From contig JAGHYV010000001.1 of assembly GCA_017743475.1 (NCBI GenBank), forward strand, positions 1 to 64,000: 64,000 bases of DNA. Direction: 5' to 3'. The position numbers were made by a program, and so were the translations under genes. Shown in pieces: positions 43,849-52,870 of this stretch. Source of the DNA: Roseiflexus sp. (GTDB lineage: Bacteria; Chloroflexota; Chloroflexia; Chloroflexales; Roseiflexaceae). The notes under the pieces are model-generated. The model made no database searches and was not told where the DNA came from. It saw nothing but the letters and a program-made list of their open reading frames with translations. The number at the start of each line of letters is the position of its first letter. Position 1 is the first letter of the stretch.

Positions 43849-43915
43849 CGTGGTTGTTCCACCTGTCTGCAGTACGGCATCCACATAACGATGCACGCCT
43901 AGCCACGCGCAGGCA

Positions 43916-44968
43916 CTACGTTTGTTCAGGGTCGTCGATGAATCCACTGATGTTGATTGCCAGCAACTGTCCGGGGTCTGGTTCAGCGCGCGCTTCGATC
44001 AGCGTCAACCATTTGACCCACACGAACCCGCGTTCGCCGGGCGCCACGAGGCGGGCAGGCGCACCATGACCATGACTGAGCAGTTCGTCGCCGACCCGCA
44101 CAGCAATCAACGCTTCCCGCGCCTGCGCCAGCGGCAGACTCCAGCGGTACCCGGTGATCGATACGAAGCGTATCCAGCGCGTCTCCGGCAGAATCCCCGC
44201 CCGGTCGAGTAATGCACCCACCCGCATACCGCTCCAGCGCTGAGTGGTGTAGAAGCCGCCAGTGCAGTCGAGGGTCGCAATCAACTCGTCACGGACGTCG
44301 AGTTCATCGCGGGTTGCGGCATATGGTGTGGCAACCAGTCCGGCAATGCGCAACCTCCAGGTCGCCACGTCGAGTGGCGCCGGACGATCCGCCATCCAGC
44401 TGACGACCGGAAAGGCATTCCCGCTGAAACTTGCCACTTCGCGCGAGCCGGTAAAACGTCGCTGTGCGCCTGCCATCCCCAACCCGCCGATGAGTCGCTC
44501 CTGAATGGGCCAGATCAGCGCTGCGCCAAGCGCAAACGCTCCTGCGCGCAACGCCTGCCGCCGGGTGCGATCCGTCGGACGCAAGGGTTTGGCACGGATG
44601 ACCATGTGCGCGGATAGAGCGACGGTCAGCACGATGCCGAGCAGAATGTGCCAGTTCAGGAGGTTGTATCCGAGGATTACGAGATCGCCGCCGCCGATCC
44701 AGGCGATGCCGCAGAGGATCGTCAGCACAGCCAGGAGGGTTGTCGTCAATCCCGCCCAGGCGCGTGGATCACGCATGCCCGGCAGCATGCGCCTGCCGAC
44801 ACGCGCCAGTTTGGGGAACAGTAACAACAGTACCAGGTAACCGGTCGCGCCGTGCAGCGCAAAAACCCACCATCCCTCCGGTCGCCCGACGGTAAGAGTC
44901 CAGAGACCAGTGGCGAAAGCGGCGCCGGTTGCCAGCGCCAGACTCCAATCGGTTGCTCGCGGTCGCAT
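43916..44968 (-). CDS. Cytochrome b-like membrane domain fused to a sulfite-oxidase-type molybdopterin domain
   Basis: 350 aa. Four transmembrane helices (about 8-28, 33-52, 72-92, 105-123) with histidines in helix 2 (H39), helix 4 (H107) and just after (H121) resemble a di-haem cytochrome b. A Tat-like motif DRTRRQALRAGAFALG (about 133-148) with a further hydrophobic stretch precedes the oxidoreductase domain (about 190-350), whose LDCTGGFYTTQRW holds the likely Mo-ligand cysteine (C235). The plan resembles a single-chain MsrPQ: an extracytoplasmic Mo enzyme fused to its quinol-side haem anchor. The reaction is unknown. Confidence 0.85.
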   Translation of the reverse strand: MRPRATDWSLALATGAAFATGLWTLTVGRPEGWWVFALHGATGYLVLLLLFPKLARVGRRMLPGMRDPRAWAGLTTTLLAVLTILCGIAWIGGGDLVILGYNLLNWHILLGIVLTVALSAHMVIRAKPLRPTDRTRRQALRAGAFALGAALIWPIQERLIGGLGMAGAQRRFTGSREVASFSGNAFPVVSWMADRPAPLDVATWRLRIAGLVATPYAATRDELDVRDELIATLDCTGGFYTTQRWSGMRVGALLDRAGILPETRWIRFVSITGYRWSLPLAQAREALIAVRVGDELLSHGHGAPARLVAPGERGFVWVKWLTLIEARAEPDPGQLLAINISGFIDDPEQT

Positions 44969-44995
44969 ATAGATTTGGTTCCCGTGTTCACCAGG

Positions 44996-45001
44996 ATTAT
45001 A
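44996..45001 (-). promoter_or_regulatory. -10 element of the molybdo-protein gene inside a short inverted repeat
   Basis: TATAAT on the minus strand, flanked by CACCA...TGGTG arms (44989-45009). The inverted repeat around the -10 could be an operator. Confidence 0.5.
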
Positions 45002-45166
45002 GCATGGTGCGCCTGTTTTGGAAGGCGGCAGCTCTGGTTATGTAGCCCCAAAAACCGCACCCTGCGATGTGGGAAGGGGGAGTCCTGAAAGGCGCGTCTG
45101 ATGCCATAAGAAGCGGATCGCCCTTTTTGTGGTGTGATAAGAGAACACAATCCAATATCTAGGATT

Positions 45167-45197
45167 CTATCCACAGTTATCCACAATTTGTGCATAA
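45167..45197. promoter_or_regulatory. Cluster of three DnaA-box-like sequences
   Basis: ctatccaca (45167-45175) and ttatccaca (45177-45185) run in one direction and ttatgcaca (45189-45197, minus strand) in the other, all within 31 bp of an AT-rich spacer. Two fit TTATNCACA exactly and one differs at the first base. Confidence 0.55.
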
Positions 45198-45208
45198 CGA
45201 TGACGATT

Positions 45209-46336
45209 CTATGACAGATTCGATGAGTCCTGCCGCCCCACGGTGCGGGTCATGGCGCGCTGCAGCGCCGAACCAAGGTCGCTGAACACTTCGACATCAC
45301 GCAGATGCACACCGAGTGCAACGATTGTTTGTGCGACTTCCGGGCGCACCCCCACCAGGGCGACATTTGCGCCAAGCAGCCGCAGCCCCTGGACGAGATC
45401 CATCAATCCCCGCGCGACATGCGCATCGATCATCGGGACGCCGGTGACATCCAGGATGAGCAGGCGGGCGCGCGTGCGTTCTACCTGTTTCAGAACCTGA
45501 CTCTGCAACTGCTGCATCCGCTCCTGATCCAGCGCCCCAACCAGCGGCGCCACCAGCACCTCATGTCCTACCGGCAGGATGGGCAGGCTGAGATCGCGAA
45601 TCACCTCGCGCTGCCCGGCGATTTCTTTCAGCAACTGATCCTGACGCAGCGTCTTCTGTTCGAGTTCCCGCAGCATTTGCTGAAGTGCCTCGGTTTGCAT
45701 TTCAACGCGCCGGTCGAGTTCTTCATTGAGCGCCTTCAGTTCAGCGTTCGCTTGATTGGCACGCTTTACTTCGTCGCGCAACTGGCGCTGGAGATGAGTG
45801 TGACCAACACTGATCAGCGTGCCGATCAGCGCAGTGAACATGATGATCAGTCCGTTAGCCACAAACATCGCCAACCGTAGCGCGGCAATCGACTCGGATA
45901 AGGGCCTTGACAGTGGCATCGTATAGATAAGCTCCATTCCTGTCAGGACTCCGACAAGCGCAACGATCATCCAGACCGGTCGCAGCGCGGCGGATGCCAT
46001 CAGCAGCGGGGTTAGAAGAAACATCGGCGTGATGAAAGAATCGTTGTTGAAGATCGCACTGCCAGTGAGACCGACAATCGCCATACCGACGAGTATTCCC
46101 CCTGCCAGATCGATAGAACCTCTTCGCGTCAGAACGATCACGATCGTCTGGACGATGAGACTGATAGCGACCGGTATGAGAACCTGTGGCGACAGACGCC
46201 CGACAAAACCAACATAGATCGTCAGCAGGAGCGCCATAATTTGCAGCCCGGCTGCCATCAGGATGATGTTGAAACCTCTCCGCTGTGCGTCTTCATCGGC
46301 ATGGCGGACACGTATCATCTTTGATACATGGTGCAT
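45209..46336 (-). CDS. Membrane protein with C-terminal STAS domain (RsbR-like)
   Basis: 375 aa from the ATG at 46336 (gagga about 10 nt upstream). Several transmembrane helices (about residues 20-190), then a coiled coil (QRQLRDEVKRANQANAELKALNEELDRRVEMQTEALQQMLRELEQKTL), then a STAS domain (about 245-355: LPILPVGHEVLVAPLVGALDQERMQQLQSQVLKQVERTRARLLILDVTGVPMID). This is the layout of sensory RsbR-type anti-sigma antagonists in stressosome pathways. No sigma factor or kinase is next to it. Confidence 0.88.
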   Translation of the reverse strand: MHHVSKMIRVRHADEDAQRRGFNIILMAAGLQIMALLLTIYVGFVGRLSPQVLIPVAISLIVQTIVIVLTRRGSIDLAGGILVGMAIVGLTGSAIFNNDSFITPMFLLTPLLMASAALRPVWMIVALVGVLTGMELIYTMPLSRPLSESIAALRLAMFVANGLIIMFTALIGTLISVGHTHLQRQLRDEVKRANQANAELKALNEELDRRVEMQTEALQQMLRELEQKTLRQDQLLKEIAGQREVIRDLSLPILPVGHEVLVAPLVGALDQERMQQLQSQVLKQVERTRARLLILDVTGVPMIDAHVARGLMDLVQGLRLLGANVALVGVRPEVAQTIVALGVHLRDVEVFSDLGSALQRAMTRTVGRQDSSNLS

Positions 46337-46480
46337 GGTGTGTCTTCCTCTTTTTTGAGCGATGACAGGAACGAAAGAGAGTATGCAAGGTTGGTGTTGC
46401 CTGATCTCCCGCTTGTTCGTCACGCAACCATTGACATTGACCGCTGCACGTATTGCACAGCGGTCAACTTCAAAAAGCGT

Positions 46481-47233
46481 CTACATCCCTAACCCGCGCA
46501 GGTACTCATAACTCATCCGCACGCTTTCGAGCGGCGGGCGCTGACAGACATCCTGCTCGACGACGAACCATTGTGCGCCAGTGTTGTGCGCAGCGTTCAG
46601 GATCGCGGGGATATCCAGCGTTCCAGAGCCAACTTCGGCGAATGTGCGGCTGCCGGGCGCCATGTCCTTCAAATGAATCAGCGGCGCGCGTCCGGCGAAC
46701 TCGCCGATCAACTGCACCGGATCGACGCTAGCATACGCTGCCCAGTACACATCGATCTCGAACGCCACGTGACGCGGATCGCACTCGTGCAACAGGATGT
46801 GCAGCCCGGTGGTGTCGTCACGTGGGTGCAACTCAAAGTCGTGGTGATGGTAACAGAAGGTCAACCCGGCGCGACTGACCCTTTCGCCGATGCCACTGAG
46901 AACGCGCGCCAGCGCACGGTAGTCGTCGGCGCTGCTGCGGCGCTCTGGCGGCATCCAGGGGCAGATGAGATACGGCGCGCCAAGCGTCTGCATGTCTGCA
47001 AGAACGGTGTCAAGTTGACTCTCCAGCGCCTGGATTGGCACGTGAGCGCCTGACACGATCAACCCGATTGCGTCGAGTTCGCGGCGCAGTTCTGCTGCAC
47101 CCATGCTGCCGATGCCCGCCACTTCGACGGCGCCATACCCGATCTCTTTCACCTTCTTCAGCGTCCCGACATAATCGACGGATACCAGGTCGCGCAGGGT
47201 GTACATCTGAAGCGATAGCGGGTTCGTAGCCAT
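46481..47233 (-). CDS. Sugar phosphate isomerase/epimerase-like TIM barrel
   Basis: 250 aa of the AP-endonuclease-2/xylose-isomerase-like family. Candidate metal ligands fall at the usual places: FCYHHHDFEL, VAFEIDVYWA, LIHLKDM and WFVVEQDVC. LQMYTLRD near the start is typical. A sugar or inositol-type substrate is likely but cannot be named; no catabolic genes flank it. Confidence 0.87.
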   Translation of the reverse strand: MATNPLSLQMYTLRDLVSVDYVGTLKKVKEIGYGAVEVAGIGSMGAAELRRELDAIGLIVSGAHVPIQALESQLDTVLADMQTLGAPYLICPWMPPERRSSADDYRALARVLSGIGERVSRAGLTFCYHHHDFELHPRDDTTGLHILLHECDPRHVAFEIDVYWAAYASVDPVQLIGEFAGRAPLIHLKDMAPGSRTFAEVGSGTLDIPAILNAAHNTGAQWFVVEQDVCQRPPLESVRMSYEYLRGLGM

Positions 47234-47314
47234 ACCGTGTATCCTTATGGACTATAATGTGCTATATCCGTCAATGGTTTCACTTATTGTCAGTTTTGTC
47301 AAACGAGCGCTACT

Positions 47315-48592
47315 ATGCATGTGCTGATTGTTGGCGCAGGCCTTGCAGGGTTGACCTGTGGCCGCATTCTTGACTCGCTTGGGGTGAATGTCACGATTGT
47401 TGAAGCCGGTGACGGTATCGGTGGGCGCGTGCGCTCCGACTACGCCGACGGTTTTACGTTCGACCGGGGGTTTCAGGTCTTGTTCGAAGCGTATCCGGCA
47501 GCGCGCCGCCATCTTGATATGGAAGCGTTGCATCTGCGGCGTTTTGATCCGGGCGCGATCATTTGTCTCCACGGCAGACGTTTTGTTCTGACCGATCCAT
47601 TGCGTGATCTGACGGCAGCCATTGATGCGGCGCTTGCTCCAATTATCCCGCCGTTCGATAAACTGCGCGTCCTGCTGCTCGCACAGCGCCTGCGTCGTCA
47701 GTCGATCGATGCAGTGCTGGCAGGCGATGACGAAACAACGCTGGCGTATCTCCGGCGCTGCGGTTTGAGCGAACAGACGATCAACGTTTTCTTTCGACCG
47801 TTCTACGGCGGCATTTTTCTCGACCGCAGCCTGCGCACCAGTGCCAAATGCTTTCGGTTCGACTTCAAGATGCTCAGCGAGGGATCGGCGGCGCTGCCAG
47901 CGCATGGCATGGGTGCGATTGCAGAACAACTGGGCGCCCCGCTGCGCGAACGTGGTCTGATCCGATTGCACGCTCCGGTCGCCGCACTCATCGACGCCAA
48001 CGGGCGGGTGACTGGCGTGCGACTGGCATCAGGGGAGGAACTGTCTGCCGATGCGGTGGTGGTCGCCACGCCAGCGCCGGAAGCGGCGCGGTTGAGCGGT
48101 TTGCCGATGCCGCAAGGCGCGTTGCAGACGATCACGCTCTACTTCGGCGGCAATCAACCTGTCTATCAGGGACGCAAGATCGCCCTCAACGCCGCTTCTG
48201 ATGCGCTGGTCAACAATGCGCAGATGCTCAGCAATGTCGCGCCGGAGTACGCCCCGCCCGGTCGTCACCTGCTCAGCGTTTCAGTGCTTGGCGCGAGTTC
48301 GCTGAGCGATGAGGATCTCTCCCACGCGGCGCTTGCCGATCTGCGGCGCATGTTTGCCGGTGATGCCGCTGCGCTGGCAGCGCTCGAAGGGTATCAACTG
48401 CTACGCATCTATCGTATTTCTTATGCACAGTTTCCCCAGGCGCCGGGCATTCATCCCCTCCTGCCGGACAATCGGAGCGGGCGACCGGGACTGTACTTCG
48501 CGGGTGAGTTTACCGAGGCGAGCAGCCTGAATGCTGCGATGATTAGTGGTGAAAAATGTGCGGCTGCAGTGATGGAAGACCAGCGGGCATAA
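47315..48592 (+). CDS. FAD-dependent amine-oxidase/phytoene-desaturase-like protein
   Basis: 425 aa. The N-terminal dinucleotide site VLIVGAGLAGLTCGRILDSLGVNVTIVEAGDGIGGRVRSDYADGFTFDRGFQV and the C-terminal GLYFAGEFTEASSLNAAMISGEKCAAAV are those of the flavin amine oxidase superfamily. The middle (FFRPFYGGIFLDRSL) recalls carotenoid-type desaturases/oxidases. A carotenoid or other hydrophobic substrate is a reasonable guess in a phototroph but is not demonstrated. The overlapping minus ORF is a shadow. Confidence 0.87.
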   Translation: MHVLIVGAGLAGLTCGRILDSLGVNVTIVEAGDGIGGRVRSDYADGFTFDRGFQVLFEAYPAARRHLDMEALHLRRFDPGAIICLHGRRFVLTDPLRDLTAAIDAALAPIIPPFDKLRVLLLAQRLRRQSIDAVLAGDDETTLAYLRRCGLSEQTINVFFRPFYGGIFLDRSLRTSAKCFRFDFKMLSEGSAALPAHGMGAIAEQLGAPLRERGLIRLHAPVAALIDANGRVTGVRLASGEELSADAVVVATPAPEAARLSGLPMPQGALQTITLYFGGNQPVYQGRKIALNAASDALVNNAQMLSNVAPEYAPPGRHLLSVSVLGASSLSDEDLSHAALADLRRMFAGDAAALAALEGYQLLRIYRISYAQFPQAPGIHPLLPDNRSGRPGLYFAGEFTEASSLNAAMISGEKCAAAVMEDQRA

Positions 48593-49420
48593 ACCGGGAA
48601 GAACCCAGGAGCGGGCTGGTAGAGCGATATGATGCTAGATCTTGTTCGATAGGATACCCTTCCTGCCAGGGCAACCTATGGTCGTTCCTGGATGTTCCTG
48701 GCGCAACCTGGGAGCACAGGCGTCTTGCCCACATACGCCGGAGGTTTTCGCCCCTATATCGCGTGAGAGATTACCGCTGCACATCTTGCCTGCGCGCGCC
48801 AGAGGTTTTCGCCGACTAAGCGTTGTTGGCGTTGTCATACAACGTCTCGCCCATGTGCATCGGGGTTCTCGCACAACCTTGGAGCGCGCGTCTCGCACAG
48901 CCTGGGAGCGCACGTCTCGCCCATGTGCACTGAGGTCCTCATACAACCTGGGAACGCGGGCGTCTCGCCCGCGTGCTGCGATGTAACCCATTACGGGCAC
49001 GGGGGCATCGAAGATAAACCGGTACTCGTCCTGGCACCTGCTTACAAGGGTAGGTTTCTTGGAGGCCTCTGCGTTCCTTCTCGCGTTTTGGGACTAAAGA
49101 CACCCCAACTCCATCTCCTCCCCTTGTGGCAGAAGAGAGGTTGTAAGGATGAAGGGCAAAAGTGCACGAGAACGCAGAAAACCGCTCATCTCTCCCAAGA
49201 ACTCTACCTCTGAGAGCCTAGCGTCTGGCGGCTCATCCAGTATACTGAACCGGCCATGGGGCTAATGAAGATTGAGCTTTCATTTGTAGCATTTCTCAGA
49301 TACGTTGACCACCGTCCGGTTTTGTCGTGTCGTACAAGGCGCCCGCTTCCAGTGGAAATTTCAACACTGTCTAACAGGTCCAAACTCTACGAGAACTGCG
49401 GTAGGAGATTGCTTTGCTCC
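48593..49420. repeat. 828-bp repeat-rich spacer
   Basis: About 48677-48985 is a degenerate array of a ~60-bp unit (ctgggagcgc..cgtctcgcccatgtgcac..gaggtcctcatacaac), ending with the perfect 17-bp hairpin GCGGGCGTCTCGCCCGC at 48956-48972. The unit is related to sequences at 18867, 20240 and 60695. About 49240-49275 has the ggggct-aatgaagattgag motif shared with 27342 and 62590. No gene is supported. Confidence 0.7.
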
Positions 49421-51619
49421 CTATGACTCCCGTGGTACGTTATCCGAATGAACGGCATGATCGACAACACTATTGTCGGGATGCAGCGGCAAGAGACGCA
49501 ACGCTAGCAGACGATACGCAAATGGTGCTAGCGTTATCGACAATGCCGCCAGATCATCGCGCCGAAGCGCACCAGTTGAGTTCTGCGTCGGATCGTCACC
49601 GAGCAGATCACTGATAAGGTAGTCGCCATCCGGCAGGTCTGCAAGCAGCAATGCAAGCGTCACTCGACGACGTATGGGACTGACGTTCAGAAGTGTGACG
49701 ACACACTCTTCTGGATGTCGTCGCAGGACTGCAAAGACTGCCGGGTCGTCGCAACGCACGCCGTTTGGATCGATCACACCGCGGCGCAACGCGATGCTGC
49801 GCGCCCGCGCGTGGAGCAGGCGGGTGATGCTGTCACGGTCGCCCGGTTCCTGTTCCTGACCAGCGCGGATCAACGGTACATAGCCACACCCTACCATGCC
49901 AGCAAGGATCATGCGTGCCGGGCGCGAGCCTCGAAGTGCATCAGCCAGCGGATTGCTCACGCATGAATGATGGCTTTCCGTGAAGCATGCGCGTAGCCCT
50001 CCCAAATTGCCGATTGCCAGATTGTCAATCAGCCACTCCTGCATTTCAGCCGCGCCAAGCATCCCGATCGCCAGATAGGTAAACATATGGTGCGCCGATT
50101 TGTCGATGATCAGATTCCGAAAGGGCGCAGGCAACGGTCCTGCTAGGTCGGTAACCAGCGCCGCGTCGGGTCGAATCTGGCGCATTGCGGTGTATAACAT
50201 CTCGATTAGACGCACCACGCCCATACTGGTGCTGCCGCCGATTGCCGCGCCGAGAGGCCATCCTGGCGGCACATCGCGTGCGACCAGCACCCGAAAACCG
50301 TCGATGCCAGTCTGTTCCATTAGCGTCATTAGTTCACTGACAGCATGGGTGCGCAGGGCATTATTTCGCCAGTCGAAATAGAAGGTATCGACTTCCCCCG
50401 CGAAGCGAATAAACTGTCCGCTCTGATCAAGACAGAACCAGTCCGGATGTTCTGCGACGTAGGGCGAGTCGGCAGCGCACCCGGAGAGGGGCAGATCAAG
50501 GATCACCCGCATGCCGCGCGCATGAGCGGCAGCCACAATATCGCGCAATCCTTCGATCCCTCCGATCTCCGGCGCCAGCATCGCAAACGAACGCAGTGCA
50601 TAGAGGTCCTCTGGTTGCGCTGGAGACCATTCTTCTGTGTACTGATGCGGTGCAGCAATATCATGAACTGGCAGGAGGCAGAGCGCCGTGCAACCCAGGC
50701 ACTGAATTGCGTCAAGCGCGTCGACTAATCCACAGGCACCCCCGAAATGCGCCGGATGCGTTACAAACACAGCTGCGTCTGCCACCCATTCGGGCGGTGT
50801 TGCAGGGTTTGCCTGGCTGCGCGTCATCACCTGATAGATCCGTGGCAGGGCGTCGTGCCAGGGCGCGCGCTCCAGTAGCAGCGCCTGTACCCCAACGGAT
50901 AGCGCTACTTCGACCCGCAGGCGCTCCGCAATGCGAATGTCGTGAAACAGCGTGACAGAGTTGCCATCACTTTCCACTCGCGGACGCGCCGGGTTAGATG
51001 GGTCTTCGTACCAGCATGCCAGCGTTTCTCCGACCATGTCGTTATGCAGAGCGAGCAAACCGGGTGCATCGGCGGGCGCCAGCGCAAATGCTGGAATCTC
51101 CAGCGCTGATGTATCCGACCAGTGACGGTGGTGCGGGTCGCCGCGCAGGCGGGCAATCGGCAGACGGGGACGGATAACATTTGCTGGCGCTTCGAAGCGA
51201 CAGCGTTCTGGCATACCAACGCACGCGCTGCTGATCGCCAAGCGCACTCCACACAACGCCAGTTCATCGTCGCCGGTATTTTCGATACTGATACGGCGTG
51301 TTATGAACGAACCGACTACACGGTAGCGGTCGTAGATCTTCAGCGGACCAAGACCGACGACGATTACGATTTCAACGCCGCCAGGAATGTCGTAGAGGAA
51401 ATGGTTGAGGTAGCGAGCAAACGAACGTTGGGTCAACCAGCCGGTTTCTGCGAGCGAGACATCAACGCCTGTACGCGGTGCACCACGCCCGACCACATCC
51501 GGTCCGCCCGGTCGGCGCAGCGCTCGTAACCCGCCATCGTCGAGAGAGAACTCAAGTTCGAGTTCCGCCAGGGTCACAATTAGTGCATGGCGGGTAGAAC
51601 GCAGGGTGAAAGTAGCCAT
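49421..51619 (-). CDS. GH13-like protein lacking the catalytic residues
   Basis: 732 aa. An N-terminal beta domain (1-240) precedes an alpha-amylase-type barrel (about 260-610) and a C-terminal beta domain. The fold is recognisable: MRVILDLPLSGCAADSPYVAEHPDWFC equals GH13 region I, GIDGFRVLVARDVP region II and FTESHHSCVSNP region IV. In each the key residues are changed: region I lacks the NH pair, region II has Leu where the nucleophile Asp should follow Arg-Val, and region IV lacks the HD pair. No clear acid/base Glu is seen. It is probably not a hydrolase; a binding or regulatory role is inferred. It lies 31 bp after the prenyl-synthase-like gene. Confidence 0.82.
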   Translation of the reverse strand: MATFTLRSTRHALIVTLAELELEFSLDDGGLRALRRPGGPDVVGRGAPRTGVDVSLAETGWLTQRSFARYLNHFLYDIPGGVEIVIVVGLGPLKIYDRYRVVGSFITRRISIENTGDDELALCGVRLAISSACVGMPERCRFEAPANVIRPRLPIARLRGDPHHRHWSDTSALEIPAFALAPADAPGLLALHNDMVGETLACWYEDPSNPARPRVESDGNSVTLFHDIRIAERLRVEVALSVGVQALLLERAPWHDALPRIYQVMTRSQANPATPPEWVADAAVFVTHPAHFGGACGLVDALDAIQCLGCTALCLLPVHDIAAPHQYTEEWSPAQPEDLYALRSFAMLAPEIGGIEGLRDIVAAAHARGMRVILDLPLSGCAADSPYVAEHPDWFCLDQSGQFIRFAGEVDTFYFDWRNNALRTHAVSELMTLMEQTGIDGFRVLVARDVPPGWPLGAAIGGSTSMGVVRLIEMLYTAMRQIRPDAALVTDLAGPLPAPFRNLIIDKSAHHMFTYLAIGMLGAAEMQEWLIDNLAIGNLGGLRACFTESHHSCVSNPLADALRGSRPARMILAGMVGCGYVPLIRAGQEQEPGDRDSITRLLHARARSIALRRGVIDPNGVRCDDPAVFAVLRRHPEECVVTLLNVSPIRRRVTLALLLADLPDGDYLISDLLGDDPTQNSTGALRRDDLAALSITLAPFAYRLLALRLLPLHPDNSVVDHAVHSDNVPRES

Positions 51620-51650
51620 AGGAGAGCGTCTCGATTAACCTAATTTAGTA

Positions 51651-52604
51651 TCACATAGCGGCAACCTGATCCGCAAGCGCCGCAAGTGCGTCACGAGTGT
51701 CACCTGGCGGCAGCGCTGTCAACGTCTCAATCGCCCGTCGCACATAATGCTGCATTCTGGTGCGGGCAGGCGGAACGCCGTCACGTCGCACCTGTGCAAT
51801 AACTTCTGCTGCGCGGCGTGCATCGAGCGGGTGCTGATCGATCACCGTCGCCAGTCCGGCGCCACCCTCTGCGTGCACGGCATAGATCAACGGCAGCGTG
51901 ATTCGTCCAGCACGCAGGTCGTGGCCCGCCTTACTGCCCTCTATCTCATAATCACGCACTTCGATAGCAATATGGAGTGCCATACCAAGCGTTCGACCAA
52001 ACTGTCCCAGGAGATCGCCCAGTGCATCATCGCCGCTACCGCACACAACGCCGACACGCGCAGCGGCTTCGAGCAGCGCGGCAGTCCGGCTTTCTGCAAC
52101 AAACTCGTGCTGCGCCAGCGCCTGATCGAGCGGATCGATCACGGTAACTGGCGCCAGTTTTCCTTCACAGAACGTCATAACCACCCGCGAATACATCCCG
52201 ATGATTCGCGCATCCGGCGCCAGCGCCATCTCAGCAGCGGCCAGTGCCAGCAGATAGTCGCCCGACATCAATGCCACATCACCATTCCAATGCTGATCAC
52301 CAACCGGCTTCCCACGGCGGCGGGCTGCTTCGTTGATCAGGCTGTCGTGAACAGTTGTGGCGCTGTGGATAAGTTCGGCGGCAGCGGCGGCGTGAACAAC
52401 CCGGCGCGCGTCATAGCGACCAAGACGTGCTGCCAGTATCACAAGCGCAGCGCGCAGGCACAGTTTATCTGCGTCGCGCATGGCTGCGTTCGCAGTCTGA
52501 GCGACGATCGGGCGGGCATTCATCCGCGCAGTAATGATCTGTTCTACTTCCGCGATATCCCTGGCAATGTCATCCGGCAGCGAGAGAGACGTTGCATGCG
52601 TCAT
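51651..52604 (-). CDS. Polyprenyl synthetase-like protein with degenerate Asp-rich motifs
   Basis: 317 aa with the isoprenyl diphosphate synthase fold (AAELIHSATTVHDSLINEA..RRGKPVGDQHWNGDVALMSGDYLLA; KAGHDLRAGRITLPLIYA). The first Asp-rich motif is VHDSLINE (85-92) instead of DDxxD, and the second is VRDYEIEG (216-223), so Mg-diphosphate binding is doubtful. It may be the non-catalytic subunit of a heterodimeric synthase or a pseudoenzyme. Same strand and close spacing to the GH13-like gene suggest one transcript. Confidence 0.83.
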   Translation of the reverse strand: MTHATSLSLPDDIARDIAEVEQIITARMNARPIVAQTANAAMRDADKLCLRAALVILAARLGRYDARRVVHAAAAAELIHSATTVHDSLINEAARRRGKPVGDQHWNGDVALMSGDYLLALAAAEMALAPDARIIGMYSRVVMTFCEGKLAPVTVIDPLDQALAQHEFVAESRTAALLEAAARVGVVCGSGDDALGDLLGQFGRTLGMALHIAIEVRDYEIEGSKAGHDLRAGRITLPLIYAVHAEGGAGLATVIDQHPLDARRAAEVIAQVRRDGVPPARTRMQHYVRRAIETLTALPPGDTRDALAALADQVAAM

Positions 52605-52870
52605 AGGTTTTTATGAGACCTGGTTATGCATCTTCAGAAGCATACCCCGAACGCATTCTGCTGTCAAACAAACGAACGATTTCTTAGCAGTTTCTCATAT
52701 GCCGAGGTGAGGAGCATTGGGGCAGGATCAGGCATAATGGATTATGACAGTTATTGGTCGATTGCTTCGCCGCAGATGGCGATTTGGGAAGATGCTGATC
52801 CTCCTGATGAACTGGCGCAGCGATGCGACGTGAAACCTTGCCTTTGAGCAAACCATAAGGAGAGTATGTG

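Noticed and set aside
47252-47971. 239-aa minus ORF over the FAD oxidoreductase gene
   Set aside because: Antisense to a clear FAD-binding N-terminus; no ribosome site or family.
48677-48985. CRISPR array or coding repeat protein
   Set aside because: Units of about 60 bp are too variable, frames are broken, and there are no unique spacers of constant length.
52626-52847. 73-aa plus ORF before the quinoprotein gene
   Set aside because: No ribosome site, no family resemblance, low complexity of evidence; treated as part of the upstream spacer.
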